From Campylobacteraceae bacterium (GTDB lineage Bacteria > Campylobacterota > Campylobacteria > Campylobacterales > Sulfurovaceae): DNA of 15,990 bases. The stretch spans positions 1 to 15,990 of the forward strand of contig JALWLW010000070.1 of NCBI GenBank assembly GCA_027081065.1. The letters run 5' to 3'. Position numbers and translations under genes: made by a program. A model generated the notes under the pieces. That model did not search any database. It saw only the letters and a list, made by a program, of their open reading frames with translations, and had not been told where the DNA came from. Of the stretch, positions 1-7,967 are shown in pieces. Positions within the stretch are counted from its first letter, which is position 1; each line of letters starts with the position of its first letter.

Positions 1-141
1 GAAGAATTTGCCAATAAAGCGATTGAGACCATTAAAGATGCTGCACATACGGGTAAAATTGGTGACGGAAAAATATTTGTTTCTGATATTGGGCATACTT
101 TACGTATTCGTACAGATGAAAAGGACAGTGACGCATTATAA
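1..141 (+). CDS. P-II nitrogen regulatory protein, C-terminal fragment
   Basis: Only the last 46 codons are in the window; the gene begins upstream and ends at a TAA at 139-141. The translation contains TGKIGDGKIFVSDI, which fits the P-II C-terminal signature, and then a strand with RIRTDE, as in GlnB/GlnK. P-II proteins are trimeric cytoplasmic sensors of 2-oxoglutarate, ATP and ADP that control glutamine synthetase, ammonium channels or nitrogen regulators. The T-loop, which would help tell GlnB from GlnK, lies outside the window, so I give no symbol. nrfH follows after only 33 bp, so the P-II gene may be co-transcribed with the nitrite ammonification genes. The identification is firm; the partner is unknown. 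Confidence 0.9.
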   Translation, partial: EEFANKAIETIKDAAHTGKIGDGKIFVSDIGHTLRIRTDEKDSDAL

Positions 142-150
142 AATACGTCA
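129..150 (+). promoter_or_regulatory. Possible nrfH promoter/operator: TGACG-N12-CGTCA around a TATAAA
   Basis: A 5-bp inverted repeat, TGACG at 129-133 and CGTCA at 146-150, brackets a TATAAA at 137-142 that could be a -10 element. It overlaps the P-II stop codon and lies 24 bp before the nrfH start. The spacing does not match a classical FNR or CRP box. The arms are short, so this may be chance. Confidence 0.2.
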
Positions 151-174
151 TTATTAAATACAAAAGGAAGCCGT

Positions 175-729
175 ATGGGAAAAAAATTTAGATTAGAAGG
201 TGTAGATAATAGAATTAAAAAAGTTGCAATTTTCTTAGTTGTACTTGTAATAATGTTCTTTTTTTACATGCTTTATCTTTCAAAGGCTTTGTCTTATTTA
301 TCAAAAGACCCAGTAGCCTGTATAAACTGTCATGTGATGAATACACAGTATGCAACATGGCAACATAGTTCACATGCACGAGATGTTACCTGTGTTGAAT
401 GCCATCTACCAACAGATGGTTTTTTTAAAAAATATATGGCAAAAGCAAGAGATGGATTCAACCATACTGTAGCATTTACGTTTGATACTTATGACCATGC
501 CATTAAAATTAGTGATGATGGAGCGAAACGTGTTCAAGCAAACTGCATTTCATGTCATAAGAGTATGACATCGACGATTAGTGAAAATGCAAATTTGTAT
601 CATAATTTTGACGATGACAACGTTGAAAATGGACGAAAATGTTGGTCATGTCATCAAGATGTACCTCACGGAAAAGTGAGATCTTTAACAACCACGCCTA
701 ATAACTTAGGCGTACACGAAGTCAAATAA
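175..729 (+). CDS. nrfH: NrfH, tetrahaem quinol dehydrogenase subunit of nitrite reductase
   Basis: This is a NapC/NirT-family membrane cytochrome c that takes electrons from menaquinol and passes them to NrfA on the periplasmic face. The 184-residue protein has one N-terminal membrane anchor (about residues 17-35). Four CXXCH haem motifs start at C49, C73, C124 and C156. M55 follows the first motif as CINCHVM, the arrangement whose methionine ligates haem 1 in characterised NrfH. Length and haem count are normal for NrfH and shorter than NapC. The ATG at 175 has a good Shine-Dalgarno AAGGAAG. nrfA begins 9 bp after the stop, consistent with an operon and a stable NrfHA complex. Confidence 0.96.
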   Translation: MGKKFRLEGVDNRIKKVAIFLVVLVIMFFFYMLYLSKALSYLSKDPVACINCHVMNTQYATWQHSSHARDVTCVECHLPTDGFFKKYMAKARDGFNHTVAFTFDTYDHAIKISDDGAKRVQANCISCHKSMTSTISENANLYHNFDDDNVENGRKCWSCHQDVPHGKVRSLTTTPNNLGVHEVK

Positions 730-738
730 GGAGATTAA

Positions 739-2256
739 ATGAAACTTAACTATAAATTCATACTTGCAGGATCAGTTGTATCACTTTGTGCTATGACCTT
801 ACTTGCAGGAAGTATTAACAACCGAGAAGCAGAGAGAATTGCACTGGCTGAAAGACCTATTGTTGAAAAGGCTGTACAACATAAAAATGAAGAGTGGGCA
901 AAATATTATCCTCGTCAATACAGTTCATGGAAAAAAACAAAAGAGGGTGATGAGCTAACAGATATGCTTAAAAAAAGTCCTCAACTTGTAGTCTTATGGG
1001 CTGGATATGGTTTTGCTAAAGATTATAATGCACCACGTGGACATTATTATGCACTGCAAGATAATGTAAACACACTTAGAACTGGAGCTCCAAAGGATGA
1101 CAAAACAGGTCCTATGCCAACAGCATGTTGGACTTGTAAATCTCCTGATGTTCCTAGAATTCAAGAGAGAGATGGTGAATTAGAATTCTTTACTGGTAAA
1201 TGGTCAAAATATGGTAATGAAATAGTCAATACCATCGGTTGTGCCAACTGTCACTCTAACAAAACGGGTGAACTAACTGTAAGAGTTCCTCATTTAAACA
1301 GAGCCTTAAAAGCAGCTGGATTACCTACTTTTGAAAACTCTACTCACCAAGAAAAAAGAAATCTTGTTTGTGCTCAATGTCATAATGAATACTATTTTCA
1401 TAAAACACCTTGGACAGATAAAGATGGTAACAAAAAAATTGCTAAAGTAACAACACTTCCTTGGGCAAATGGATTAACAGTTGAAGGTAAAGAAAAGTAC
1501 TATGATGATATGAATTTTTCAGATTGGACACATAAACTCTCTAAAACTAGAATGCTAAAAGCACAGCACCCTGGTTATAGTCTTTATAAAACAGGTATCC
1601 ATGGACAAAAAAATGTATCTTGTGCAGATTGTCATATGCCATATACTCAAGAGGGTTCAGTTAAATATTCTGACCACCAATTACAAAATCCTATGAATAC
1701 CATGGATAGATCTTGTATGCCTTGTCATAGAGAGAGTGAAGAGAAACTTAAATCTATTGTGCATAGAAAATTTGAAAGAAAAGAGCAACTAGCAGAAATT
1801 GTGATGGATAACTTGGCAAAAGCACACCTTGAAACAGCAAAAGCAATGGAAGTTGGAGCGACTGATGCAGAGCTTGAAGCTGTAAGAGCAGATATTCGTT
1901 CAGCACAATGGAAATGGGATTATGCAGTAGCATCACACCCAGGATTTTTCCATGCACCAGAAGAGACTTTAAGAATTTTAAGTGTAGCAAATGAAACGGC
2001 ACAACAAGCAAGGCTTAAATTGGTGGGAGTATTGGCTAAACATGGTTTATTTAACTATGCTGCTCCAGATTTCTCAACCAAAGAAATTGCTCAAAAACTT
2101 GTAGGTGTACCATTTAAAAAGCTAGTTGAAGAGAAGCTACGCTTTAAAGCAACATTAGAAAAAGAGTGGTATAAACAAGCTGAAAAAAACCATAATCTAA
2201 ATCCAAAAAAATCTCGTGTTGGACTAGATGATGTTGAGACTGCTTATTCTAAATAA
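739..2256 (+). CDS. nrfA: NrfA, pentahaem ammonia-forming nitrite reductase
   Basis: NrfA catalyses the six-electron reduction of nitrite to ammonium in the periplasm. The 505-residue protein starts with a signal peptide (about 1-24). The first haem motif is CWTCK (130-134), the lysine-ligated active-site haem. Four CXXCH motifs follow at 168, 211, 295 and 326. The expected active-site residues are present: R114, K134, Y218 (in CHNEYYF, with E217 as the usual calcium-site neighbour) and H277. These numbers coincide with those I recall for Wolinella succinogenes NrfA, showing a nearly gap-free relationship over this region. The start has TAAGGAG at ideal spacing. It sits between its electron donor NrfH and the haem lyase NrfI, which is expected to attach the CXXCK haem. 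No key residue is missing. Confidence 0.98.
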   Translation: MKLNYKFILAGSVVSLCAMTLLAGSINNREAERIALAERPIVEKAVQHKNEEWAKYYPRQYSSWKKTKEGDELTDMLKKSPQLVVLWAGYGFAKDYNAPRGHYYALQDNVNTLRTGAPKDDKTGPMPTACWTCKSPDVPRIQERDGELEFFTGKWSKYGNEIVNTIGCANCHSNKTGELTVRVPHLNRALKAAGLPTFENSTHQEKRNLVCAQCHNEYYFHKTPWTDKDGNKKIAKVTTLPWANGLTVEGKEKYYDDMNFSDWTHKLSKTRMLKAQHPGYSLYKTGIHGQKNVSCADCHMPYTQEGSVKYSDHQLQNPMNTMDRSCMPCHRESEEKLKSIVHRKFERKEQLAEIVMDNLAKAHLETAKAMEVGATDAELEAVRADIRSAQWKWDYAVASHPGFFHAPEETLRILSVANETAQQARLKLVGVLAKHGLFNYAAPDFSTKEIAQKLVGVPFKKLVEEKLRFKATLEKEWYKQAEKNHNLNPKKSRVGLDDVETAYSK

Positions 2257-2266
2257 GTCAAAATAT

Positions 2267-2295
2267 ATGCTAATGGATAAGATATCCATTAGCAT
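2267..2295 (+). terminator. Perfect 13-bp hairpin between nrfA and nrfI
   Basis: ATGCTAATGGATA (2267-2279) and TATCCATTAGCAT (2283-2295) are exact reverse complements with a 3-nt loop, followed by only three further T. It starts 10 nt after the nrfA stop. The weak U-tract suggests a partial terminator or an mRNA 3'-end stabiliser, which would let NrfA be made in excess over NrfI. Confidence 0.6.
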
Positions 2296-2301
2296 TTTAA
2301 A

Positions 2302-2342
2302 AGAAAGAAACCATGCAATAAACTTATTGGTTTTTTTCTCTT
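2302..2342 (+). terminator. Second, imperfect hairpin with T-tract before nrfI
   Basis: A GAAAGAAACC arm and a CAAT/ATTG core pair with ATTGGTTTTTTTC, leaving a small bulge on the left side. The T-rich right arm resembles an intrinsic terminator U-tract. Together with the perfect hairpin just upstream it would reduce read-through from nrfA into nrfI. Folding was judged by eye only. Confidence 0.35.
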
Positions 2343-2389
2343 AAAATGATAAACTCTAAAATATTTTTTATAAAAGGTTTTTTCAATAT

Positions 2390-4759
2390 ATGTATAAACT
2401 ATTTTCTTCCTATAAACTCATGATACTCTTACTGCTTATTTTAGCTATCGGTGCAGGAGTAGGAACATTTATAGAAAATGATTATGGTTCACCTAGAGCT
2501 AAAGAATTGGTCTATAACGCTTGGTGGTATCAACTCTCTTTCTTTTTACTTTCTATAAATCTTATAGTGGTTATTAACAAAACAAAAATGTACAAGGTCA
2601 AAGCACGAACACTTTTTCATGTCTCATTTATTATTATTTTAATTGGTGCTACCTTAACCCACTACTTTGGACTTGATGGCATGATGCACATTCGTGAAGG
2701 TGAAAAGTCAAATATTATTATGGTTGGAGAGCAAAAAGTAGAAACCCCTTTTTACATAGCACTTAAAGAGTTCACCCTTACACGCTATCCAGGAAGTCGT
2801 TCTCCTTCTGAATTTGCTTCTAGCATCACAGTTATTGACGAAGAAAATAATAAAAAATTTGACAGCAATATTTACATGAACCATACACTACTTTATAGAG
2901 GGTATAAATTTTTTCAAACCTCTTACGATGACGATGAAAAAGGTACAAAACTATCAGTTAACAAAGACCCAGGCGTAGAAGTGACTTATATTGGATATGC
3001 ACTACTTTTTTTAGGACTTATTTTAAACCTCTTTGATAAAAAGTCACGTTTTCAATTTTTAATTAAAAAAATAAAAAAAATGCCCATTGCTGTTTTGCTT
3101 CTCTCTTTGACACTACACCAAACACCTGCCTGTGCATCACCCTATATAGAGGATTATCTTAACCAGCATCAAGTAAACTCTAAAGCTTTGGCTGAAGTTT
3201 TTGGAACACTTGTTGTTCAGGATCCAACAGGTCGAATGAAGCCCTTAGATACACAAAACCGTGAAGTTCTTAACAAACTAACAGGTAAAAGCACATGGAG
3301 AGGTATGTCTGCAAATCAAGTTATTTTAGGCATGTTTTCCAAACCTGAACTTTGGAAAAAAGTAAATCTTATACGTATTGATACCCCCAAATTAAGAGCT
3401 TTACTTGGTGTAGATAAAAATCAAAAGCTTGTAAAATTTACAGACTTTTTTGATGAAAAAGGTTTTTATAAATTAACCAAAGAGGTTGAGCGTGCCAATC
3501 AACTAGTACCCTCTCGAAGAGGAACTTTTGAACGTGACCTTATCAAAGCAGACGAAAGACTCAATATCGCTTTTATGTCCTATCGTGGTGTGCTTTTAAC
3601 CATTTTCCCTCTACCAAATAATGAACGCAACAAATGGGTAGACTTTAAAAGCATGTTTGCTATGGTCAAACATAGCGAAGTTAAAAGAGCCACAAGCCGT
3701 CTACTTGATTCATGCTATAACCGTCACTATGAAAAAGGTTTTCCCTATATAGAACAAATCAAAACCTATCAACAAGAGTTTGGGCAATCTGTTATGCCTA
3801 CACAAAAAAAGTTAGAAGTAGAAATATGGTTTAATCAAATTTCTCTCTTTTTCAAACTCTCTATGGGCTATCTTCTCTTTGGATTTCTTCTACTTATTTA
3901 TGGGCTAAGTTCCATGTTCTACAACAAGCTAATGAACCCAAAAGTAAAAATTTTTATTAATATTATTGCTTTTTCTCTTTTTGCTTTACATACCTTTGGA
4001 ATTGCTATTCGTTGGTACATTGGAGGCTATGCTCCCATTTCTAATACTTATGAAACCATGATATATATTGCCTATGCTTCTATTGTAGCCTCTGTTTTCT
4101 TTTTACGTAAGTCAACCATTGCACTCTCGGCTGCGTTTATTATGGCTGGAATTTTTATCTTTGCTGCGTATTTAGGTGAGATTGACCCAGAAATTACCAA
4201 CTTAGTACCTGTTTTAAAGTCCTATTGGTTAAGCATACATGTCTCTGTAATTACAGGTTCATATGGTTTTTTTGGTGTTGGGGCTATTTTAGGAATTATC
4301 ACACTCTTTCTCTATATGTTGCGTCATGAGAAACGCTCATACATTGACACACACATTAAAAATATTACTTATATCAATGAAGTAGCCTTAATATTAGGTT
4401 TAACCCTTTTGGTTATAGGTAACTTTTTAGGAGGTATTTGGGCAAATGAATCTTGGGGACGCTATTGGGGTTGGGATCCAAAAGAGACGTGGGCATACAT
4501 TTCTATTTTGATCTATACCATTGTTTTACATATGCGACTTCTTAAAAAGATTTATACACCATATTTATTTGCAGTATTATCGGTAGTCTCATTTTTCTCT
4601 ATACTTATGACATATTTTGGTGTAAATTTCTACTTGGCCGGAATGCACTCTTACGCCACAGGTGACCCTGTACCTATTCCAACTTGGGTTTATATTGCTC
4701 TAAGCATTATCTTAGCCATTATTGCAATGGCTTATCCGAAACGAAAACTAATTAACTAA
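2390..4759 (+). CDS. nrfI: NrfI, fused ResB-CcsA (CcsBA) cytochrome c haem lyase
   Basis: This is a System II cytochrome c synthase that exports haem and attaches it to apocytochromes in the periplasm. The 789 residues form a ResB-like N-terminal part with membrane segments, a periplasmic middle, and a C-terminal CcsA part. The tryptophan-rich haem-handling WWD motif is at 689-701 (W689, W693, W695, D696, W701). Candidate haem-ligand histidines are H77, H617, H714 (LHMR) and H753 (GMHSYA), fitting the two membrane and two periplasmic histidines known in CcsBA. In Wolinella the enzyme encoded just after nrfA attaches haem to the CXXCK motif; position and the NrfA motif here support the same role. 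The ATG at 2390 has AAAAGG about 12 nt upstream. The 133-bp gap after nrfA holds two hairpins. Confidence 0.93.
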   Translation: MYKLFSSYKLMILLLLILAIGAGVGTFIENDYGSPRAKELVYNAWWYQLSFFLLSINLIVVINKTKMYKVKARTLFHVSFIIILIGATLTHYFGLDGMMHIREGEKSNIIMVGEQKVETPFYIALKEFTLTRYPGSRSPSEFASSITVIDEENNKKFDSNIYMNHTLLYRGYKFFQTSYDDDEKGTKLSVNKDPGVEVTYIGYALLFLGLILNLFDKKSRFQFLIKKIKKMPIAVLLLSLTLHQTPACASPYIEDYLNQHQVNSKALAEVFGTLVVQDPTGRMKPLDTQNREVLNKLTGKSTWRGMSANQVILGMFSKPELWKKVNLIRIDTPKLRALLGVDKNQKLVKFTDFFDEKGFYKLTKEVERANQLVPSRRGTFERDLIKADERLNIAFMSYRGVLLTIFPLPNNERNKWVDFKSMFAMVKHSEVKRATSRLLDSCYNRHYEKGFPYIEQIKTYQQEFGQSVMPTQKKLEVEIWFNQISLFFKLSMGYLLFGFLLLIYGLSSMFYNKLMNPKVKIFINIIAFSLFALHTFGIAIRWYIGGYAPISNTYETMIYIAYASIVASVFFLRKSTIALSAAFIMAGIFIFAAYLGEIDPEITNLVPVLKSYWLSIHVSVITGSYGFFGVGAILGIITLFLYMLRHEKRSYIDTHIKNITYINEVALILGLTLLVIGNFLGGIWANESWGRYWGWDPKETWAYISILIYTIVLHMRLLKKIYTPYLFAVLSVVSFFSILMTYFGVNFYLAGMHSYATGDPVPIPTWVYIALSIILAIIAMAYPKRKLIN

Positions 4760-4768
4760 AGGAAGAAC

Positions 4769-5143
4769 ATGAAAAAAACGATTTTTTTGATACTGACTCT
4801 AAGTCTATTTATTCAAGCAGAGACGTTAAAAGATTTTATAAAAACACAAGAGAACAACAGCACTTTAACACTCAAAGACTTGAATAACACTAACACTCTA
4901 AAACCTTACTATCAAGGTGAAGTTGTAAGCGTTGAGCATGGTGGAGCATATACCTACATAGAAGTAAAAGAGAAAACAGAAAAAACTTTTTGGATTGCTG
5001 TGAGTAGTGCAGATGCAAAAGTTGGTGATTTTGTACGTTTTCAAAAAGAACTTGTGATGAAAGATTTTAAAAGTAAAGCTTTAAAAAGAACCTTTAAGGA
5101 GTTAATGTTTGCTTCTGGATTGCAGTATAGGGTTAATAAATAG
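4769..5143 (+). CDS. nrfJ: NrfJ-like small periplasmic protein, OB-fold-like
   Basis: A 124-residue exported protein with a signal peptide (about 1-17, ending near IQAET). After a linker it has a compact domain with GEVVSVEHGGAYTYIEV, then FWIAV, KVGD and SKALKRTF. This pattern (strand, GGxYTY, aromatic strand, VGD, SK-L-RTF) is what I know from proteins annotated NrfJ or NrfJ-related in Nrf and multihaem cytochrome loci, and it looks like a small OB-type beta barrel. It has no haem motif and no cysteine. It starts 9 bp after nrfI with AAAGGAAG upstream, so it is the last gene of the nrfHAIJ-type operon. Its biochemical role is unknown; an accessory function in NrfA assembly is only inferred from position. 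Confidence 0.75.
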   Translation: MKKTIFLILTLSLFIQAETLKDFIKTQENNSTLTLKDLNNTNTLKPYYQGEVVSVEHGGAYTYIEVKEKTEKTFWIAVSSADAKVGDFVRFQKELVMKDFKSKALKRTFKELMFASGLQYRVNK

Positions 5144-5154
5144 ACCCTAACTGC
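5122..5154 (+). terminator. Hairpin spanning the nrfJ stop codon
   Basis: GCAGT-A-TAGGGT (5122-5133) pairs with ACCCTA-ACTGC (5144-5154), giving 11 base pairs with one bulged A and a 10-nt loop that contains the nrfJ TAG. No strong T-run follows, so it may act as a weak terminator or 3'-end protector between the convergent nrfJ and ccoS genes. Confidence 0.4.
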
Positions 5155-5217
5155 TAAGTATTATTCATACGCCTAACTCTAAAATTGCATAAAAGGGACT
5201 GTTCAAGATTCTCTATT

Positions 5218-5436
5218 TTAACTATTTTTCTTTCTCTTCTTAGCTCTCATCGCCTCTTGCTTCGCTTCTTTTTCAGCAGCAGCACGCAGGTCATCTGGTG
5301 AATCAAAAAGCATTCCGTCCATCATCTTCTTTTGGTCATCAAAGTTTCCTTTTTTTGCTGATGCAACAAAAATTGTAATTAACACAAAAGTTACGATTAC
5401 CCCTACTATCAATTCTAATTGTAATACTTCATTCAT
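5218..5436 (-). CDS. ccoS: CcoS, cbb3 oxidase assembly membrane protein
   Basis: A 72-residue protein with one N-terminal membrane helix (about 8-27) followed by ASAKKGNFDD and a charged, alanine/lysine-rich tail. The helix plus a G-x-FDD motif is the hallmark of CcoS (FixS), needed for placing haem and copper cofactors into the CcoN subunit of cbb3 cytochrome oxidase. It is 10 bp downstream of the copper ATPase gene. Its Shine-Dalgarno AGGAG overlaps the ATPase stop codon, suggesting translational coupling. The tail is longer than in many CcoS proteins. The oxidase genes ccoNOP are not in the window. Confidence 0.9.
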   Translation of the reverse strand: MNEVLQLELIVGVIVTFVLITIFVASAKKGNFDDQKKMMDGMLFDSPDDLRAAAEKEAKQEAMRAKKRKKNS

Positions 5437-5446
5437 TTCAGTTCTC

Positions 5447-7852
5447 CTATTTTAATTTTGAATCTTTCTGTTTTATTCTCATTGAGTTTCCTACCACTAA
5501 AAGTGAGCTTAAACTCATAGAGAGTGCTGCTACCAAAGGCATGACATAACCAGCAATTGCCAATGGAATGGTAAGCAGATTATAAACTAATGATATCATC
5601 AAATTTTGTTTAATAAACTTATAGGTTCGTCGTGAAATTATAAATGAATCTATAATCCCTTCTAGTGAGTTGTTTAACACCACCACATCTGACATCGCCA
5701 ATGCCACATCAGCCCCTGAACCCATAGCAATAGCAATGTCTGCATGAGAGAGGGCTAGGCTATCATTGATGCCATCTCCTACCATGACCACCCTTTTACC
5801 CTCTTCTTTTAAATCTTTAATTTTATTGGCTTTGTCCAAAGGTGACATTTCTGCCATGAAGTTGTCAATACCTAACTCTTTAGCCACTTTAGAAGCCACT
5901 TCAGCATTGTCTCCTGTTGCCATAAAAAAGTCTATATTTTCTCTTTTAAAATACTCTATGAGTACTTTTGCATCGGCTTTAAGGCTATCTTCTAATTCAA
6001 AAGAGCTTAACAATACCCCATCAATAGCAAAATGGTAAACCGTATAGCTACTTTTTTCTACGTTAATATGATGACTTTTCATAAGCTTCTCATTACCACC
6101 TAAAAGCTTTTTATCTTTATATTTTGCAACCATTCCTTGGGCTGATACTTGCTCAATATCTTCTAAATCTACAGCTTCTATTTTCTCATATTTCTCCTCT
6201 ACATAATGCTTAATAGATTGACTCACCGGGTGTGTTGAGCCACTTAGCAAAGCATAAAGTAAAGAGATATTCTCTTCATTTAGAGGTTTGGATTGGTTTT
6301 TAACTTTTAATTTTCCCTCGGTAATTGTTCCTGTTTTGTCAACAACTACCGTGTCTGCCTTTGCAAAAGTCTCTATGAACTTAGCCTCTTTAAATAATAA
6401 ACCTTTTTCAGTCGCCCATGAAATTCCCACCAAAGAAGCAATAGGAGTTGCCAAAGCCAAAGCACAAGGACAAGCAATTACAATTACCGAAATGGTAATA
6501 ATAAGCGATTTTTCAAAATCTTCTGAATAAAAATACCAAGCAAGAAAAGAGAAAAGAGCTAACAGTAAAATTGTCAAAGAGAAATGTTTAGAGAGTCTAT
6601 TGGTCATCTCTTCAATTTCAGGTTTTGAAGCCAATGAGTCTTCAAGTAGGTTCATCATGGTACTAAGCGTTGAGTCGGCATAATTTTTCGTCGCTTCATA
6701 CCTCATCACATTGCCTGTGTTGATTGTTCCAGAAAAAATACTGTCACCTTTTCTTTTTTCAACAGGTAAAGACTCTCCTGATAAAGAGCTTTCATCAAAA
6801 GTTGCTAACGCAACCATTGATTTACCATCGACAGAAGCTTTCTCCCCGTTTCGTACCTCTACAATGTCCCCTACTTTAACTTGGTCGAGCATGAGTACTT
6901 TTTTTGTACCATTTTCAATAACCGTCGCTTCCAATGGAATTTGAGACTTTATTTTGTCCATGCTGTCCATTGCTGACTTTTTACCTAAAACCTCTAAGTA
7001 TTTACCCACGAGGACAAACATAATTATCATCGCGACCGAATCAAAATAACTCTGACCTTTTGCCCCAAATAAAATAGTAAGTGAATAGATATAAGTAAGC
7101 GTCGCTCCTCCAGCTACGAGTAAGTCCATGTTAATAATTCTGTTTTTTAACCCAAAATACGCCCCCTTAAAAAAGACCCACCCCGAATAAAAAAGTACCA
7201 TAGAGGAAAATAGAAGTTCTACCATGTGAATCATGTGTAAAACTTCAGCATCCATACCAGAAAAATACCCAGCATACTTTGCTACATCTATCATCATGAT
7301 ATTAATGACCCCAAAAATGGCAACTCCCACACGGGTTATGTAGTCTCGTTTAGCTTCTACGGACTTCTCTGTAGCCTCTGTATAGTCATAAGGGTAAGCA
7401 TTGTAACCAACGGCACGAATTTTATCTATAATAGTAGAGAGTTTTAAACTATCATCATCCCAAACAATTTTGGCTTTGTTATTAGAGAAACTAATACTAA
7501 CTTCCAGTACCCCTTCTAATTGATTTAGCACTTTTTCATTGAGCCAAACACAAGCAGCACAATGAATCCCCTCAATAACCAAGTCAACCCTAGAAAAGCC
7601 CTCTTCATCTGTTTTAATATAACGCTGTTTAAAACTCTCTAGGTCAAAATTGCTACTATCATTTTGGCTCTCAATAGGAGGAGCAATGGTATCGTTACGC
7701 ATTTTGTCATAAAAATCATCTAAACCATCCTCTTTAAGCAAATGGTAAACACCTTGACAACCATTACAACAAAAGTGAAGATTTGGCTCTTCTTTTATCA
7801 TAACAGTTTCATCAAATTCTAATTGACAATGGGTACATTTAATATTAGACAA
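5447..7852 (-). CDS. ccoI: CcoI, P1B-type copper ATPase for cbb3 oxidase assembly
   Basis: This membrane ATPase exports copper toward the periplasm for cbb3 oxidase (CcoI/FixI, CtpA group). In the 801 residues I see an N-terminal cysteine-rich metal-binding domain (C6, C9, C28, C29, C32), then an HMA domain with GIHCAAC (C98, C101). Membrane helices follow, then the CPC copper site (C461, P462, C463), the phosphorylated aspartate D505 in DKTGT, and the TGDN and GDGIND hinge motifs. The GIHCAACVW form and the N-terminal zinc-finger-like domain favour CcoI over a detoxifying CopA, as does linkage to ccoS and ccoG. The start codon is TTG (7850-7852) with AAAAGG 6 nt upstream; there is no nearby ATG in frame. 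A divergent promoter region separates it from ccoG. Confidence 0.93.
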   Translation of the reverse strand: MSNIKCTHCQLEFDETVMIKEEPNLHFCCNGCQGVYHLLKEDGLDDFYDKMRNDTIAPPIESQNDSSNFDLESFKQRYIKTDEEGFSRVDLVIEGIHCAACVWLNEKVLNQLEGVLEVSISFSNNKAKIVWDDDSLKLSTIIDKIRAVGYNAYPYDYTEATEKSVEAKRDYITRVGVAIFGVINIMMIDVAKYAGYFSGMDAEVLHMIHMVELLFSSMVLFYSGWVFFKGAYFGLKNRIINMDLLVAGGATLTYIYSLTILFGAKGQSYFDSVAMIIMFVLVGKYLEVLGKKSAMDSMDKIKSQIPLEATVIENGTKKVLMLDQVKVGDIVEVRNGEKASVDGKSMVALATFDESSLSGESLPVEKRKGDSIFSGTINTGNVMRYEATKNYADSTLSTMMNLLEDSLASKPEIEEMTNRLSKHFSLTILLLALFSFLAWYFYSEDFEKSLIITISVIVIACPCALALATPIASLVGISWATEKGLLFKEAKFIETFAKADTVVVDKTGTITEGKLKVKNQSKPLNEENISLLYALLSGSTHPVSQSIKHYVEEKYEKIEAVDLEDIEQVSAQGMVAKYKDKKLLGGNEKLMKSHHINVEKSSYTVYHFAIDGVLLSSFELEDSLKADAKVLIEYFKRENIDFFMATGDNAEVASKVAKELGIDNFMAEMSPLDKANKIKDLKEEGKRVVMVGDGINDSLALSHADIAIAMGSGADVALAMSDVVVLNNSLEGIIDSFIISRRTYKFIKQNLMISLVYNLLTIPLAIAGYVMPLVAALSMSLSSLLVVGNSMRIKQKDSKLK

Positions 7853-7875
7853 ATTAAACCTTTTAGTTAATTTAT

Positions 7876-7894
7876 AATTATAATTATTATAATT
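7876..7894 (-). promoter_or_regulatory. 19-bp palindrome overlapping the ccoI promoter
   Basis: AATTATAATTATTATAATT is a perfect 9-1-9 palindrome 23 bp upstream of the ccoI start. Read on the minus strand it contains two TATAAT -10-like hexamers, so a protein bound here could block ccoI transcription. It is purely A/T, so chance symmetry is possible. Confidence 0.4.
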
Positions 7895-7928
7895 TAAAGA
7901 TATAAGTAAGAGTATAGCTTTTTTCTAC

Positions 7929-7947
7929 TATAATCATAATGATTATA
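7929..7947 (+). promoter_or_regulatory. 19-bp Fur-box-like palindrome overlapping the ccoG promoter
   Basis: TATAATCATAATGATTATA is a perfect 9-1-9 palindrome 20 bp upstream of the ccoG ATG. Its first six bases are a consensus -10 TATAAT. By my count it agrees with the classical 19-bp Fur box (GATAATGATAATCATTATC) at 15 of 19 positions. This makes a Fur-family or similar dimeric repressor site plausible. AGAGGAA follows as the ribosome binding site. Confidence 0.5.
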
Positions 7948-7967
7948 ACAAAATAAGAGGAAAAAGA

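Noticed and set aside
129..150. FNR or CRP box before nrfH
   Set aside because: The TGACG/CGTCA arms are 12 bp apart and do not fit TTGAT-N4-ATCAA or TGTGA-N6-TCACA. It is kept only as a weak, unnamed inverted repeat.
7857..7910. Possible tandem repeat or replication-origin-like A/T tract before ccoI
   Set aside because: TAATTATAA-type runs are short and are better explained as -10 elements and a palindrome in a divergent promoter. No DnaA-box cluster is seen.
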